Positions 41,734-51,011 are shown, numbered from the stretch's first letter. The stretch is DNA of 64,000 nucleotides from Bradyrhizobium sp. CSA112 (GCF_029051645.1 NZ_JAACFS010000006.1:124001-188000); one strand, 5' to 3'. Notes: generated from the sequence alone by a model not told the origin. Translations and numbers: made by a program.

Positions 41734-42630
41734 TCATACGCGACTCCTCGAACGCCGGTCGGAATGCGATCGTTGGCTCCCAGAACCCTTCTCCAAGTCG
41801 CGCCGTTTGACGGAGCCGCTGCGCTTTGAGTAACTGTGGGTGACCTCGGCGCCCATCAGGATGATCTGCGACGTGTAGTAGACCAAAATCAGCACGACAA
41901 CGATCGAGGCCGCCGCGCCATAGGTCGATTCGAGTCCCTGCTTTCCGATGTAGAAGCCGATGGCCGCCTTCCCCACCTCGAAGAACAGCGCCGTGAGGAA
42001 CGCGCCCAACCAGACGTCGCGCCAGTCAACGGACACGTCGGGCAGCCATTTGAACATCATCGCGAAGAGCACCATCACGACGCCGAACGAAATCAGTATG
42101 CTAACGACGTGAAGCGCACCCTCCGGCAGGTAGCTGGCGGCATATTTGCCGGCCGCGGCGAGGCCCGCACTCACGACGAGCGAAATCAGAAGGAGAAAGC
42201 CGAGTGCCAGCACGGCGGCGAATGACAGCACGTAATTGCGGGCGAAGTGCCAAAGCCCGGTCTCCTCGGACTCGCCCACCTCCCAGACCACGTTGAGCGC
42301 GTCCTTCAGCTGCGCGACAACGCCGATGGCGGCGAACAGCAAGGCTCCGAGGCCCAGGACGGTGGCTAGAGTACCGGCGGCCGGGCGGCTAGCTCCCGCC
42401 AGCATCGCCTCGACGGCGTTGGACCCCGTTTCTCCGAGCATCTCCTTGATCGCTGACATGACTTGGGAAGTGACCGCTTCATGGCCGAAAAGTAGGCCCG
42501 CTACCGCGATAGCGATCGCAATGATGGGGCCGAGTGAAAACACGGAGTAGTACGCGAGGGCGGCCCCTTGCCTGGCATCCTTATGGCTCGACCAGTTGGT
42601 CGCCGCCTCTTTGACCACCGTCCACCACAT
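41734..42630 (-). CDS. YihY/BrkB family membrane protein, 298 aa
   Basis: GAALAYYSVFSLGPIIAIAI, AGLLFGHEAVTSQVMSAIKE, LGLGALLFAAIGVVAQLKDA, LNVVWEV, FFEVGKAAIGFYIGKQ and SIVVVLILVYYTSQIILMGA are typical; six spans. Tail is Ser/Arg-rich (RSHSDRRSRSRV). ATG 42630 is taken as start (MWWTVVKEAATNWSSHKDAR), the first Met in the homologous region. GGAAC, 16 bases, CTTT (42667-42691) may be a weak promoter. Second YihY paralog in the window besides 9089-10183. Confidence 0.85.
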   Translation of the reverse strand: MWWTVVKEAATNWSSHKDARQGAALAYYSVFSLGPIIAIAIAVAGLLFGHEAVTSQVMSAIKEMLGETGSNAVEAMLAGASRPAAGTLATVLGLGALLFAAIGVVAQLKDALNVVWEVGESEETGLWHFARNYVLSFAAVLALGFLLLISLVVSAGLAAAGKYAASYLPEGALHVVSILISFGVVMVLFAMMFKWLPDVSVDWRDVWLGAFLTALFFEVGKAAIGFYIGKQGLESTYGAAASIVVVLILVYYTSQIILMGAEVTHSYSKRSGSVKRRDLEKGSGSQRSHSDRRSRSRV

Positions 42631-42709
42631 GTCCGGTCCAACAGAAGCCGTCGCACTCCGATTAATAAAGGCCGTGGGAATGGAATGTTCCTGCCGGCTA
42701 CGACTAAGT

Positions 42710-42733
42710 GGAACCGGCACTGCACTAAACGTT
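42710..42733 (+). promoter_or_regulatory. EcfG-like promoter with 15-base spacer
   Basis: GGAAC (42710-42714), 15 bases, CGTT (42730-42733), 29 bases before the ATG of the small basic protein. Confidence 0.5.
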
Positions 42734-42762
42734 GCACACATTGTTCTTGAAAGGATTCGGCG

Positions 42763-42948
42763 ATGGCAACCAACAAGCCGACCAGTGGCAACGCGCAAGT
42801 GGCCCTGCGCAAGCGCATCCAACTGCGCACCAAAGCGATGGGCGAGACCACCTGGACGAAGCCCGACGAGGCGAAATTCATCGATCAGAAGAAAGCGCCG
42901 GCGAAGAAGGAGTTCAAGGGCATCCGTCGGGAGAAGAAGGCGGGCTGA
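42763..42948 (+). CDS. Small basic protein, 61 aa
   Basis: MATNKPTSGNAQVALRKRIQ, LRTKAMGETTWTKPDEAKFI, APAKKEFKGIRREKKAG. About a quarter Lys/Arg, no hydrophobic segment; might bind nucleic acid or ribosomes. AAAGGA precedes the ATG by 8 bases. EcfG-like promoter upstream. Similar short Lys-rich proteins are frequent in rhizobia; function unknown. Confidence 0.6.
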   Translation: MATNKPTSGNAQVALRKRIQLRTKAMGETTWTKPDEAKFIDQKKAPAKKEFKGIRREKKAG

Positions 42949-42957
42949 TCCTCTGCC

Positions 42958-43206
42958 GCCGGAAGCTTATTTCAGGCTGGATCGCAAGGCGCAGACCGAC
43001 CGGCTGCTTCGGGCCATTTCCAACCCACACACCACGGTCCTCGGCCACATGACCGGAAGGCAGCTGAGGCGCCGGCCGGGCTACGACATCGACGTGGAGA
43101 AGGTGTCACGCGCGTGCGCGAAGCGCAACGTCGCCGTCGAGATCAACGCCCATCAATGGCGGCTCGACCTGGACTGGCGCTGGCACGAGGCCGCACTCGA
43201 TTTCGC
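42958..43206 (+). pseudogene. DNA polymerase X (PolX) PHP-domain remnant
   Basis: AYFRLDRKAQTDRLLRAISN, PHTTVLGHMTGRQLRRRPGY, VAVEINAHQWRLDLDWRWHE: part of the C-terminal PHP (3'-5' exonuclease) domain of bacterial PolX. Both ends are cut; at 43207 it joins the end of a duplicated ROK-like segment. PolX, like LigD, belongs to break repair. Confidence 0.75.
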
Positions 43207-43420
43207 CGGAAGGCGCCCTTGCTGGCGCAGGAATCCTTCCTCATCCTTCAGTTCGAGGTTGAAGCTGTCGATCTCAACCCACGGGAGGCGGCAGGCGCCG
43301 TGAGCCGCGATGCCAGTGGTGGTGATCGTTTCGTCGGCCATGCTGAGTACAAGCTGCGGGCAACTAGTCGGTTTGCATTCAACACGCGCCCCGCACCGCG
43401 GTTCCTCGGGCGAGAACAAA
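43207..43420 (-). pseudogene. Duplicate of the promoter and first 45 codons of the ROK-like gene
   Basis: Matches 39469-39690 in both sequence and strand (MADETITTTGIAAHGACRLP), with a short deletion near 43230. Carries the same TGTT-type promoter at 43381-43405. Would encode only about 45 native residues before running into the PolX remnant. Confidence 0.75.
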
Positions 43421-44081
43421 GGAACGGCCTCCGTTAAGACCAAATCTCAGACCCAATTTACTGCCCTCAAGGAAACGGTCCCCACTCGGAGGAAGTGATG
43501 AGACCGCCAAAGTTCTTGCGCGCCCAGACTTTAGAAGAAACCCACTGAGCGGGCGTTTGCTAATTCAGGAGCGTTGCCTGTTCTTCCCGTCGGCCAGCAT
43601 GTTCCTTGGCGTGGATTTGCGCCGGTCAGCGCTGGTGCCCAGAAGGATCGATGGCCAACTTCGGCGAGAACGACAATTCCGGGCGCAGATGTTCGACGCC
43701 AGCAACAGCCTTCGTTTCGAGCGGCCTGTGGATGAAGCGTCACGGCAGTGGTGGATCGAGAAGTTCTAGTCGCCCACGCGCTTACTCCAGAGGGAATGGC
43801 TGACCTATCACCAGGAGCGCCCCGGGCGAAAAGCTGGCCGTCTATACCGGCATTCGTCCCTCGCTGTGGAGCACACGGAAAATTTGTATGAGGGCGGTGC
43901 GCTATACGACTGAGCAGCTGTTTAACTCGCTTCGAGAGCTTTGCTTGACTGCTCGTGACCGGTCGACAAGTTCTTGATAAAAACTTTGCCATGGCGCAAT
44001 TCCCAAGTCGCTTCTCCGACTGAAAGGCACCCGAGAAGATCGTATGACAGGCTCCGCGAAGCAATCCAGTTGCGCGATGCC
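43421..44081. other. No recognised gene
   Basis: About 660 bases with short open stretches (for example FDASNSLRFERPVDEASRQW near 43690) that match no family I know. Probably decayed coding DNA. Confidence 0.4.
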
Positions 44082-44633
44082 TCATGCGATCGGCTTCTTT
44101 CTCCTCTTGCCTTTCGTCTCGTCGCCGCTGTCCTTTTTCACCACGCTCACCTGCCCGTTGGACTCGAGGAACGCCTTCTCCACCTCGGCGAAGTCGGAAA
44201 CGCCTTGCTCGCGCAACTCGCTCTCGAGCTCCTCGCGCGTGATAAACGCGCTTCGCATGTTGCGCCGGTTGATCCGCCCGTGTTCGACCAGCGGCAGCGG
44301 CGGCGGAACCAGCAGTCGCTCGAAGGGCCTGAAGCGATAGCCGAGCCAGTTCAGCAGGTAGTCCCAGAACACAATCGTTAGCACAAGTACCACGCCCTCG
44401 GTGATCGACTTGTATTCGTGTGAGAAGGCGTTCTGCGCGGCGTCGGCAATCAGCACGATGACGAGAATATCGGCGAGGCCGACCGTCGATGACTGACGCT
44501 TCATCACGAAGCGCAGGATCAGCAGCAGCGCGAGGTACATGACCGTACCGCGGACGATCATTTCCAGCACCGAATGTGTCGGAACAAGCAGATCGGCCCA
44601 TTCGACGGTAATGATCCTGTCCATGTTCGGCAC
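44082..44633 (-). CDS. DUF421 (YetF-like) membrane protein, 183 aa
   Basis: Spans in VMYLALLLILRFVMKRQSST, VGLADILVIVLIADAAQNAF and GVVLVLTIVFWDYLLNWLGY, followed by the cytoplasmic DUF421 domain (RLLVPPPLPLVEHGRINRRN, MRSAFITREELESELREQGV, VEKAFLESNGQVSVVKKD). Length is normal. Inner membrane; role unknown though linked with stress and sporulation in Bacillus. ATG 44633 or 44624. No stress promoter visible. Confidence 0.88.
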   Translation of the reverse strand: MPNMDRIITVEWADLLVPTHSVLEMIVRGTVMYLALLLILRFVMKRQSSTVGLADILVIVLIADAAQNAFSHEYKSITEGVVLVLTIVFWDYLLNWLGYRFRPFERLLVPPPLPLVEHGRINRRNMRSAFITREELESELREQGVSDFAEVEKAFLESNGQVSVVKKDSGDETKGKRRKKPIA

Positions 44634-45109
44634 CGGTCCTGGTTCACATGGATCAACGTGCTGGACCGGGCAAGGTTGCGAGCTGGCGACCGTCCTGCAG
44701 CCAGGTGGTGAAGTGGCGTCTCGGTGCCATTAGCTTGAGGAGAGCTCAGGGTCTTGCGTTGCGTTAGCCAGGAGTCGCAGTAGCCGCAACCGCAGCAAGG
44801 CACGACCGGGAGCTCGATGTGGGCCGCCGCAGCGCTGCGCACGGTCGAGTTGCCGGGATGGCGCCGGAGAACAAGATGTCTGCGTCTTCTTCGGAATGTG
44901 CGTGCGGCAGCTTAGGCGAAGATGATCAAGCACCATGTGGCGGCATGAGCGGATGGGACGCGCCCTTCCCGGCTCTTAGCGGCTCGGAAAGGCTCGCAGG
45001 CGCTCGACTCCATCGCAACGAGGCCAATTCCGGATGCGGCGTGTTCGTGAAGGTCCGAAAGCTGAAAGAGCCGGATGTTGTCCCGACGGTAGATAAGCCG
45101 GCGGCGTCC
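44634..45109. other. No recognised gene
   Basis: About 475 bases. A plus-strand frame from 44819 is open but overlaps the end of the AI-2E gene on the other strand and its composition is not convincing. Nothing else seen. Confidence 0.35.
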
Positions 45110-46202
45110 TCAACGTTTCTTCTCGAGAAGGGGTTCGGTCCCGCCGACGCGCGCCCGCCAAATCTCCAAGAGGCCGATTGTCATCGTCGCGAGCAACGGT
45201 CCAAGGATCAGCCCTGAAGCGCCGAACAGCATCAAGCCGCCCACAATGGCAATGAACACGACCACTGTGTGCAGCCTCAGTCGACTGCCGGCGAGCACCG
45301 GGTGCAGGATATTATCGATGCCGCCGATCACGACCGTGCCATAGGCAACCAGAATGGCAGCCTTGATCCATTCGCCGGTGAGTGCGAGGTAGATCGCCGT
45401 CGGAATCCACACCACGAACGCGCCAAGGATGGGAATGATGGCCAGCAGTGCCATCACCATTCCCCAAAACAAAGGGTTCGGCAGCCCGAGAATCCAGAAA
45501 ATGAGACTGCCGAGCACTCCCTGCACAGCGGCAATAATCACAGTGCCGAAGAGGACGCCGCGAATCGTGTCGGAAATCCGAGTGAATAGATGATCCGTTT
45601 CCTTGTCGGTCAGCGGCGAAAATTGCTTCGCCGCCGAAAGCGCCTCATCTTGGTCGCGGAAAAAGTAGAACACGAAGTAGAATGTCAGCAGCAGCACGAC
45701 CAGATTCGACAATGATTCCCGCATGACCGAGCCCGCCAAATCAGTCAGCCGGTTGCCGAAGTTATCAAAAGAGCGCAGTAAGATTCGGGCCAAATAACGA
45801 GTTCGCCCACACCAGCAGCGGATAGGTTTCGATGGCGCGCTGCAGGTCGCCGCTCGCAATATTCTTCTGCAAGTTCTCTATTCCGGCCACCAAGGCGCCG
45901 GCGAGATGATGAGCGAGGAAGGCGAGCGGCAGCAGAACACAGACTGCCAGCATGGCGACGGATAGTCCGGCCGCAAGTCTGGGCCATTTGATCCGGCGGA
46001 CGACGCGACGATGTAATTGTCCCGCGAGTACTGTGATGGTGAGCGCCCAGGTCAGCGCGGCGAGAAATGGCAGCGCCAACCGATAACAAAAGTAGATCCC
46101 GATCAACGTCGCTATGATGAGCGCAAACCCGCGTGCAGTGGCAAAGCGGTCCCACGGCCATCCAAAACGGGACGCTGGAGATGTGGGATTCTGTCGGGTC
46201 AT
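45110..46202 (-). pseudogene. AI-2E/PerM family transporter gene with one frameshift
   Basis: The first part (MTRQNPTSPASRFGWPWDRF; GFALIIATLIGIYFCYRLAL) ends LFGPNLTALF-stop at a TTTT run near 45768; removing one T restores FDNFGNRLTDLAGSVMRESL and the rest to TAA 45110, including ISDTIRGVLFGTVIIAAVQG, WILGLPNPLFWGMVMALLAI and the family mark GSRLRLHTVVVFIAIVGGLM. Eight spans, 363 aa if repaired. Because the only lesion is in a homopolymer, a sequence error is possible. Divergent from the PerM domain of the fusion at 51058. Confidence 0.8.
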
Positions 46203-46265
46203 CGGCGGCTGTCCAAGGTAATTTCCTGAACCATCGACTCGTCTGCCCACGTCACCGACCGGGCC

Positions 46266-46556
46266 TCAAGCCGGGCGATTCAATCCAGCGCTTCGCTTCC
46301 CGCGTGCCGTGCGATTGCCAATGAACTCTCGCGCTTCGATCTGCGGCGTTGATCCCACGGCCCGCCTCCGCAACTCCCAAATTGTCGGAAACTTCAGGCC
46401 AATGCTCAGGCCGTAAGCTCGCACCGCATGCTCGGTGCTACCGAACATCACCGAGGCGCGCGCCGACGAACCCTCGCGCTGCTCATTCAGACGCTTGGAG
46501 TCTTCGTCACTCCAAACTCGGCTAAGGGGACTTCGCCATAACGGCAAGCAAATCAT
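46266..46556 (-). CDS. Possible small protein, up to 96 aa
   Basis: The stretch SKRLNEQREGSSARASVMFG, STEHAVRAYGLSIGLKFPTI, WELRRRAVGSTPQIEAREF looks like real coding sequence. It overlaps the end of the PAP2 remnant by four bases. No domain recognised and the start is uncertain. Confidence 0.35.
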   Translation of the reverse strand: MICLPLWRSPLSRVWSDEDSKRLNEQREGSSARASVMFGSTEHAVRAYGLSIGLKFPTIWELRRRAVGSTPQIEAREFIGNRTARGKRSAGLNRPA

Positions 46557-47192
46557 CGTGTGGCAATTTTGTTCCCATCCGGAACAGGGGACAGCGCAAG
46601 ATGCGGCAATTTCCGAATCCTTCCCCTGTGCTTGCGGACGAACTCGGCATCATTGGCTTCGCCTGTGGTCCGTCCGAGCGTGAACATGCGCACCAGCCGC
46701 TGGGTGAGCGCGCCAAGCGCTAGTCCGGCGAGCACATCTGACGGCCAATGCGCCTAAAGCGCGACACGCGTTGCCGCCGGTAGCCCGCCAAAACTCCAGA
46801 CGGCCGCCCGCCAGCGCGGCGGCAGCAGCGTAGCCGCGCTTGCCATCACGCCAATATTGACAGCATGGCCGGACGAAAACGCGTCGTATGGCTTGCCGGA
46901 CCATATGGGACACCGCGTAAGTGGCCGACGCATTTGCCAATCGGGACGTTCCTGATCAATCAGCGTCTTCAGCGCGCGCGGCAGCAGTGACGCCGCAAGG
47001 CTGCGGACCAGCAGGTGATCGCTGAGCAGGCGCTGCCGCCCCGGCGCCTAGCGGCTGTAGAGCCACCATGCCGCGGCAACGAGACAGACGACCTGTTCGT
47101 CTGCACCCCAGGTGAAAATCTTCGAGACCTCTTCGATTGCCGGATTGGCGTGGGTCGACGCCTCCGTCAGCATCTGCTCGATCAGCTATCGC
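46553..47192 (-). pseudogene. PAP2-family phosphatase remnant
   Basis: Reads LTEASTHANPAIEEVSKIFT, then a stop (YSR-stop-APGRQRLLSDHLL), LKTLIDQERPDWQMRRPLTR, the active-site Ser-Gly-His as AFSSGHAVNIGVMASAATLL, and RVAL-stop-AHWPSDVLAGLALGA, where the family has Gln (CAG to TAG). The front is truncated. PAP2 enzymes dephosphorylate undecaprenyl or lipid phosphates at the membrane. Confidence 0.75.
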
Positions 47193-47310
47193 TCGTCGTT
47201 CGGCGCGGGAGCGGTCGCACTCGCTCTGCTTCTTCGAGATCGGATGAACGGCAACCGGCGGAAGCGTTGGGGTGTTCATCCAAGCGAGCAACTTCGCCTG
47301 GTGTCCTAAT

Positions 47311-48012
47311 TTAATTTGGGGAAGAGTCTGTTCCGAATGTAGCGCGATGTTGGTGTAAGCCGCATGCCCCGTGGCTTGTGCCAAGCTGCTCTATCGATCT
47401 CGTCCTCGTTAGCTGAAAGTTATTCTTGACATGATGTTGCATTTCGCGAAGCAAAATTTCCCGCTTCTGAGCCTCGGCCGCCGCAGCCATCAAGCGTGCT
47501 TCTTCATCCGGCCGCGTATTGTGGCGAAGCGCGGTCCCTATCAGTGCGGCAGCGGCGGTCAGGAAATCGGTGGTATCCTCGGCGAAGTCCCTCGGCGTGG
47601 TACTGTCCACCTCCAGCACGCCCCATGCTGCACCATCTATCAGCACAGGAACGTTGATCAACGAGATGATGTCGTGCTCCTTTAGGAGATCCGAATGGAC
47701 GTATTCATCTTGCTCGCCAAAATTTTTGATGCTGACCGGCTCTGCTGTCTGAAACGAGCGCCCGGGCGGTCAACGCAAGTCGGCCGATAAAGTAGCGGTT
47801 CGAACAACACCTTCTTTCCATCCCACACCAGCGACGAGGAGGAGATCGGAGGTGCGGGGACGATATTGAAGAACCTTTACGTGGTGTATCTCCACCGCCC
47901 GGGCGATCTGGACAACCGCCTGATCCAAGAAGCGATATAAATCGGCATTCTCACCCGCAAGTCGCCCTATATCGACCAGAATGCGAACGTGACGCCGGAG
48001 CTTATCCAGCAT
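47311..48012 (-). pseudogene. Chimera: GAF-HWE histidine kinase start joined to a Nudix end
   Basis: The GAF domain spans [20 protein letters not shown] to FLTAAAALIGTALRHN, interrupted by one TGA near 47773 (LSADLR-stop-PPGRSF). It is followed by the phospho-acceptor block EILLREMQHHVKNNFQ of HWE/HisKA_2 kinases. At about 47410 this changes, in a shifted frame, into EIDRAAWHKPRGMRLTPTSR and YIRNRLFP, nearly identical to the C-terminal end of the Nudix protein at 17150. The ATP-binding half of the kinase is missing. Non-functional. Confidence 0.75.
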
Positions 48013-48134
48013 GCCACCTTCGCTTACTTCGTTCGAACTCCTCCATCAGCTTCTAACGTTGAAGTCGCTGACACGTGCCAAAATCGGCCGCCAACGCTGG
48101 TGCCACGCCGCACTCGTAACTGCCGCCGCATCAA

Positions 48135-48406
48135 ACAACGACCGACCGCTTGCTGCCTTCGCTGGCACCTGGACCGAGTTCAAGGCCACCGGGGCACCAG
48201 GTCTAAGCCGGTCTCCGACCCGCAGCTCGTCTATGACCACCGCGCCGAATGCGGTCGTCGAGCCGATCCACGCGAAGGCGATGCCGGTGATACTGACGAC
48301 CGACGAGGAGCGCGACATCTGGATGCGCGCGCGGTGGGACGAGAAGGCGCTGCAGCGCCCGCTGCCGGACGAAGCGCTAAAGGTCGTGGCACGCGGCGCG
48401 GACTAG
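48135..48406 (+). pseudogene. YedK/HMCES-type gene remnant (C-terminal part)
   Basis: [73 protein letters not shown]. The last His-containing block (EPIHAKAMP) of the SOS-response-associated peptidase is preserved; the N-terminal Cys2 that cross-links abasic DNA is not, and two compensating frameshifts lie around 48190-48230. Confidence 0.7.
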
Positions 48407-48549
48407 GGGGACAAAGTTACGGCATGACCCGTCAGCGGCCCTTACGGCAATGCGGGACGCTGATCGGCTTTGAACGAAGCTTCTCCAGCTTGGCCTTCAG
48501 TCTTCCATCGCATTCTTCCCGTTTTCCCTCCGGACGGTCGGGAAGAAAT

Positions 48550-48574
48550 GGAACTCGTAAGCTTAGACGGAGTT
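48550..48574 (+). promoter_or_regulatory. Relaxed EcfG-like promoter (AGTT form)
   Basis: GGAAC (48550-48554), 16 bases, AGTT (48571-48574), 49 bases before ATG 48624. Confidence 0.5.
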
Positions 48575-48623
48575 ATCGGGCCGCTGTGAAACCGTCCCCT
48601 ACGGCTATCGAGAGGAGAAGCTC

Positions 48624-48800
48624 ATGGGCCCGTCTTATACGTTCTCGCGGAAATTGGCTGCGGCCGTTGACGAGACAATTCAACTGCGCTTTTCAGAGCA
48701 GAAGGCCGCCGAAATTGACCTGATGCGCAAAAATGCAAACGAGATTTATGAAATCGTCTTCTCGGCTGATCGCGCAGAAACACCCTCGGGAAACGAATGA
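48624..48800 (+). CDS. Small helical protein, 58 aa
   Basis: MGPSYTFSRKLAAAVDETIQ, LRFSEQKAAEIDLMRKNANE, IYEIVFSADRAETPSGNE. Two amphipathic helices, soluble. GAGGAG lies 7 bases before the ATG, and a relaxed stress promoter precedes it, so despite its shortness it is credible. No known domain. 48801-48961 carries nothing recognised. Confidence 0.5.
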   Translation: MGPSYTFSRKLAAAVDETIQLRFSEQKAAEIDLMRKNANEIYEIVFSADRAETPSGNE

Positions 48801-48961
48801 TTCTTAGAGAAGAATGATTTTTCCTGCGCAGCGCCGGAAACAAAACTGCGGCACTAGCCCCTGTGATCACCATCACAGCTCCAGGCGGAGCTGAAGTCCC
48901 CGCCGCAGCAGATTACAGCCCGCACCCTGATGCGAGATGCTCCCATCAGCGGGTCGAGCCG

Positions 48962-49222
48962 CTAACCTGCCTTCCCGCCAATGCCTTTGAAGAGTTCAGG
49001 GTTACGTGCAACGTAACCGACCCATAGCTCCCGCATGATCCGCTGCACGTCCTCGGGCTTAAAGCCGCCCCCATGAGGAGGGCCGCTACCGAGTTGGCCC
49101 AATCGCACAATTCCCGAATATGGGTCCGAAGGGTCCGGCGTGAATGCCGCATCGGTCGGCTTATGCACGATGCCCTGGATAGAGATATTGAATTGGTCTC
49201 GCCTGACTGGAGTATTCGCCAT
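48962..49222 (-). CDS. Conserved small protein, 86 aa
   Basis: Start ATG 49222 (MANTPVRRDQFNISIQGIVH) chosen since upstream codons are not typical. Continues KPTDAAFTPDPSDPYSGIVR, LGQLGSGPPHGGGFKPEDVQ, RIMRELWVGYVARNPELFKG. Soluble with a Pro/Gly-rich loop and C-terminal helix; resembles uncharacterised rhizobial proteins of 80-90 aa. Intact. No stress promoter. Confidence 0.55.
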   Translation of the reverse strand: MANTPVRRDQFNISIQGIVHKPTDAAFTPDPSDPYSGIVRLGQLGSGPPHGGGFKPEDVQRIMRELWVGYVARNPELFKGIGGKAG

Positions 49223-49333
49223 CGTCTTCTGTAGCCGGAAAAGAGCCTCTACCAACTGGCTCAAAACTGCGCCATAGAAGCCGGGAAAAATAGGAAAAGT
49301 TCCAAACGCATTTGGAACGATCCGAGCTGTGCG

Positions 49334-49441
49334 CACATCTGGGTCGAGCCGGAGGTGCTCGCCGAGATCGAATACCGGGCGAAGTCAGCGGAAGGCAAAG
49401 TAAGGCATCCGTTCTTCAAGGGCGTGCGTGAAGACATGTGA
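49334..49441 (+). pseudogene. LigD-type ligase remnant, copy 4 (last 35 codons)
   Basis: AHIWVEPEVLAEIEYRAKSA, EGKVRHPFFKGVREDM, TGA. Same 3' end as copies 1 and 2. Everything before it is gone. Confidence 0.75.
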
Positions 49442-49588
49442 TGCGCGCCTTTGATCCTTGCCGATCCTTCATGGCTTGATGCGAGGATGGGGGACTACAG
49501 GCGGTGCCGATCGTAGCTCTGTTGTGTCCGGTCTGGAACGTTAGCGGGCCACCGCAATTGGTTCTCAACTACAAGGGAGGACACCGAG

Positions 49589-49888
49589 ATGCTTCCAATT
49601 TCACAGTGTGAGCGATCATTTGGCGGAACCTTGAAAACGGCCGTGATCCTTCTGGCGCTACTCGTCCTAGCCTTGTTTCCAGACGATCTCGCTGCGCAGG
49701 GATTGCCGGTGGAAACCGGCTCCCATCTTCCGGTCGCATTATGGTTCATCGGCGCTGCCGTTCTCGGTCTGGTGATAGCTTACGGTATCATGCGTAACAG
49801 GACTCGGACCCGCGCCGAGAAGCACATCACCGAGCAAGCAACGAAGAACACTTACGCCGAGGAAAACCGCGACCAGGTTAGCCACTGA
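49589..49888 (+). CDS. Small membrane protein, 99 aa
   Basis: Start ATG 49589 with AGGGAGG 11 bases upstream. First hydrophobic segment TAVILLALLVLALFPDDLAA may be a signal peptide (AAQ) or a span, second is LPVALWFIGAAVLGLVIAYG, then a charged cytoplasmic tail RNRTRTRAEKHITEQATKNT. Function unknown. GGAAC, 16 bases, AATT (49535-49559) lies 30 bases before the ATG. Confidence 0.6.
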   Translation: MLPISQCERSFGGTLKTAVILLALLVLALFPDDLAAQGLPVETGSHLPVALWFIGAAVLGLVIAYGIMRNRTRTRAEKHITEQATKNTYAEENRDQVSH

Positions 49889-50232
49889 CGATGACCGCCC
49901 CTGCCTGCTGCTGAAAGCATTCGTCAGTCGACAGCCCCAGATATACCGCTCGACCTTGGAAACACCGGCATGCCGATGGGTAATGCGACAACCCGGGTAG
50001 AACCTGCCGTCATCGGCTCGAACTCCCCATTCCGCGTGAACCGCTGAACAATCGCGGAAGGCAATATTTCTCTCGCCCTCGCCGTTTTCCCGTAGCTGGT
50101 AACCAGCGGCTCGAACGTCATTTGGGCAGTTCCCGGACTATCCAGCGCCCGCATCAAGCCAGCTACCGAATTTCTCGAACAGGTCAACTCCCATCGGGGT
50201 TTGTGCTGCTGAACCAAAGAAGCGGAGCGATC

Positions 50233-50505
50233 ATGTGGAGAGACCTGGTTCTGCTGGCTGCAGCCGCCGTGGTGCCGATCGTCGTCTTGATGCTTGGTGC
50301 CTTTAGGCTCGCGGCCCTCAAGCGGCCCGTCGATCTGAATCTCGAGGCTCCGCCTCAAGCGAACGGTTGGGCGTCTTCATCGGAACTACAGACTTCCAAA
50401 GTGAGGCGTCGAGGCCATCCTGACCGGCCGCCCGCGCTCCTCCTATCAGCAGGCAGATTGACATCAGATCGATTTCATCGCCTCTTTCAGCTTTCGCCCT
50501 CATGA
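50233..50505 (+). CDS. Possible membrane-anchored small protein, 90 aa
   Basis: MWRDLVLLAAAAVVPIVVLM gives one convincing span and LAALKRPVDLNLEAPPQANG a plausible soluble part; the remaining residues are of low quality. Purine-rich AAAGAAGCGGAGCG precedes the ATG. May be truncated at its end. 49889-50232 holds nothing recognised. Confidence 0.4.
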   Translation: MWRDLVLLAAAAVVPIVVLMLGAFRLAALKRPVDLNLEAPPQANGWASSSELQTSKVRRRGHPDRPPALLLSAGRLTSDRFHRLFQLSPS

Positions 50506-50584
50506 ACGGCACCGACGCACGCCGATATCTTAGTTGCTGTTAAGGCGCTCGCGTCAATACAGGTCCAGCATCGCCCAAAAGGTC

Positions 50585-50690
50585 ATTTGTTAGAGCCCGA
50601 GCTGCTGGCCGAGATCGAATACCGGCCAGGTCGGCCGAGGCAAGGTGCGCCATTCATTTTTCAAGGGGATGCGGGGATATGCCGCCACAG
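50585..50690 (+). pseudogene. LigD-type ligase remnant, copy 5 (last codons)
   Basis: LEPELLAEIEYR, then after a frameshift GKVRHSFFKGMRG-like codons. Shorter and more decayed than copy 4, 1.2 kb away. Confidence 0.6.
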
Positions 50691-50729
50691 GTGCGACGAA
50701 TTCCTGAAGAATAGTTGAGTTGGTCTGCT

Positions 50730-50827
50730 ATGGGTCATAGCGTCAGCCGTCTGCGTGCCGGTCACTTCCGGTCTTCCACGAACAACGGATACCATGAGAC
50801 CGCCCTGGCATGTCTCAAACGTGCCAA
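50730..50827 (-). repeat. Dispersed repeat, copy 3, minus strand
   Basis: On the minus strand TTGGCACGTTTGAGACATG, GGTATCCGTTGTTCGTGG, GACCGGAAGTGACCGG. Directly follows ligase remnant 5. Confidence 0.6.
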
Positions 50828-51011
50828 GAGCTGCCGTGGGCACCGATCGCGTGGATCAAGACCGCTGGGACCGCGGAATCGACTCCGCCTGAGAGACCGC
50901 TGATCAGCCTACGTTACCTGGGGCGGATCCTCTCGATCGCATTCGCGGAACGCGTGCATCTCCGTCCGACGATTGGCCCGTGCCAAGCTCACGGACACGA
51001 ATGGCAAGAAG

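Noticed and set aside
42596..43303. A 235-codon plus-strand frame spanning the YihY promoter, the small basic gene and the PolX remnant
   Set aside because: Only the PolX part (42958-43206) is protein-like; the rest overlaps better-supported features.
44819..45217. 132-codon plus-strand frame before the AI-2E gene
   Set aside because: No ribosome site or domain, and about 100 bases overlap the end of the AI-2E gene on the other strand.
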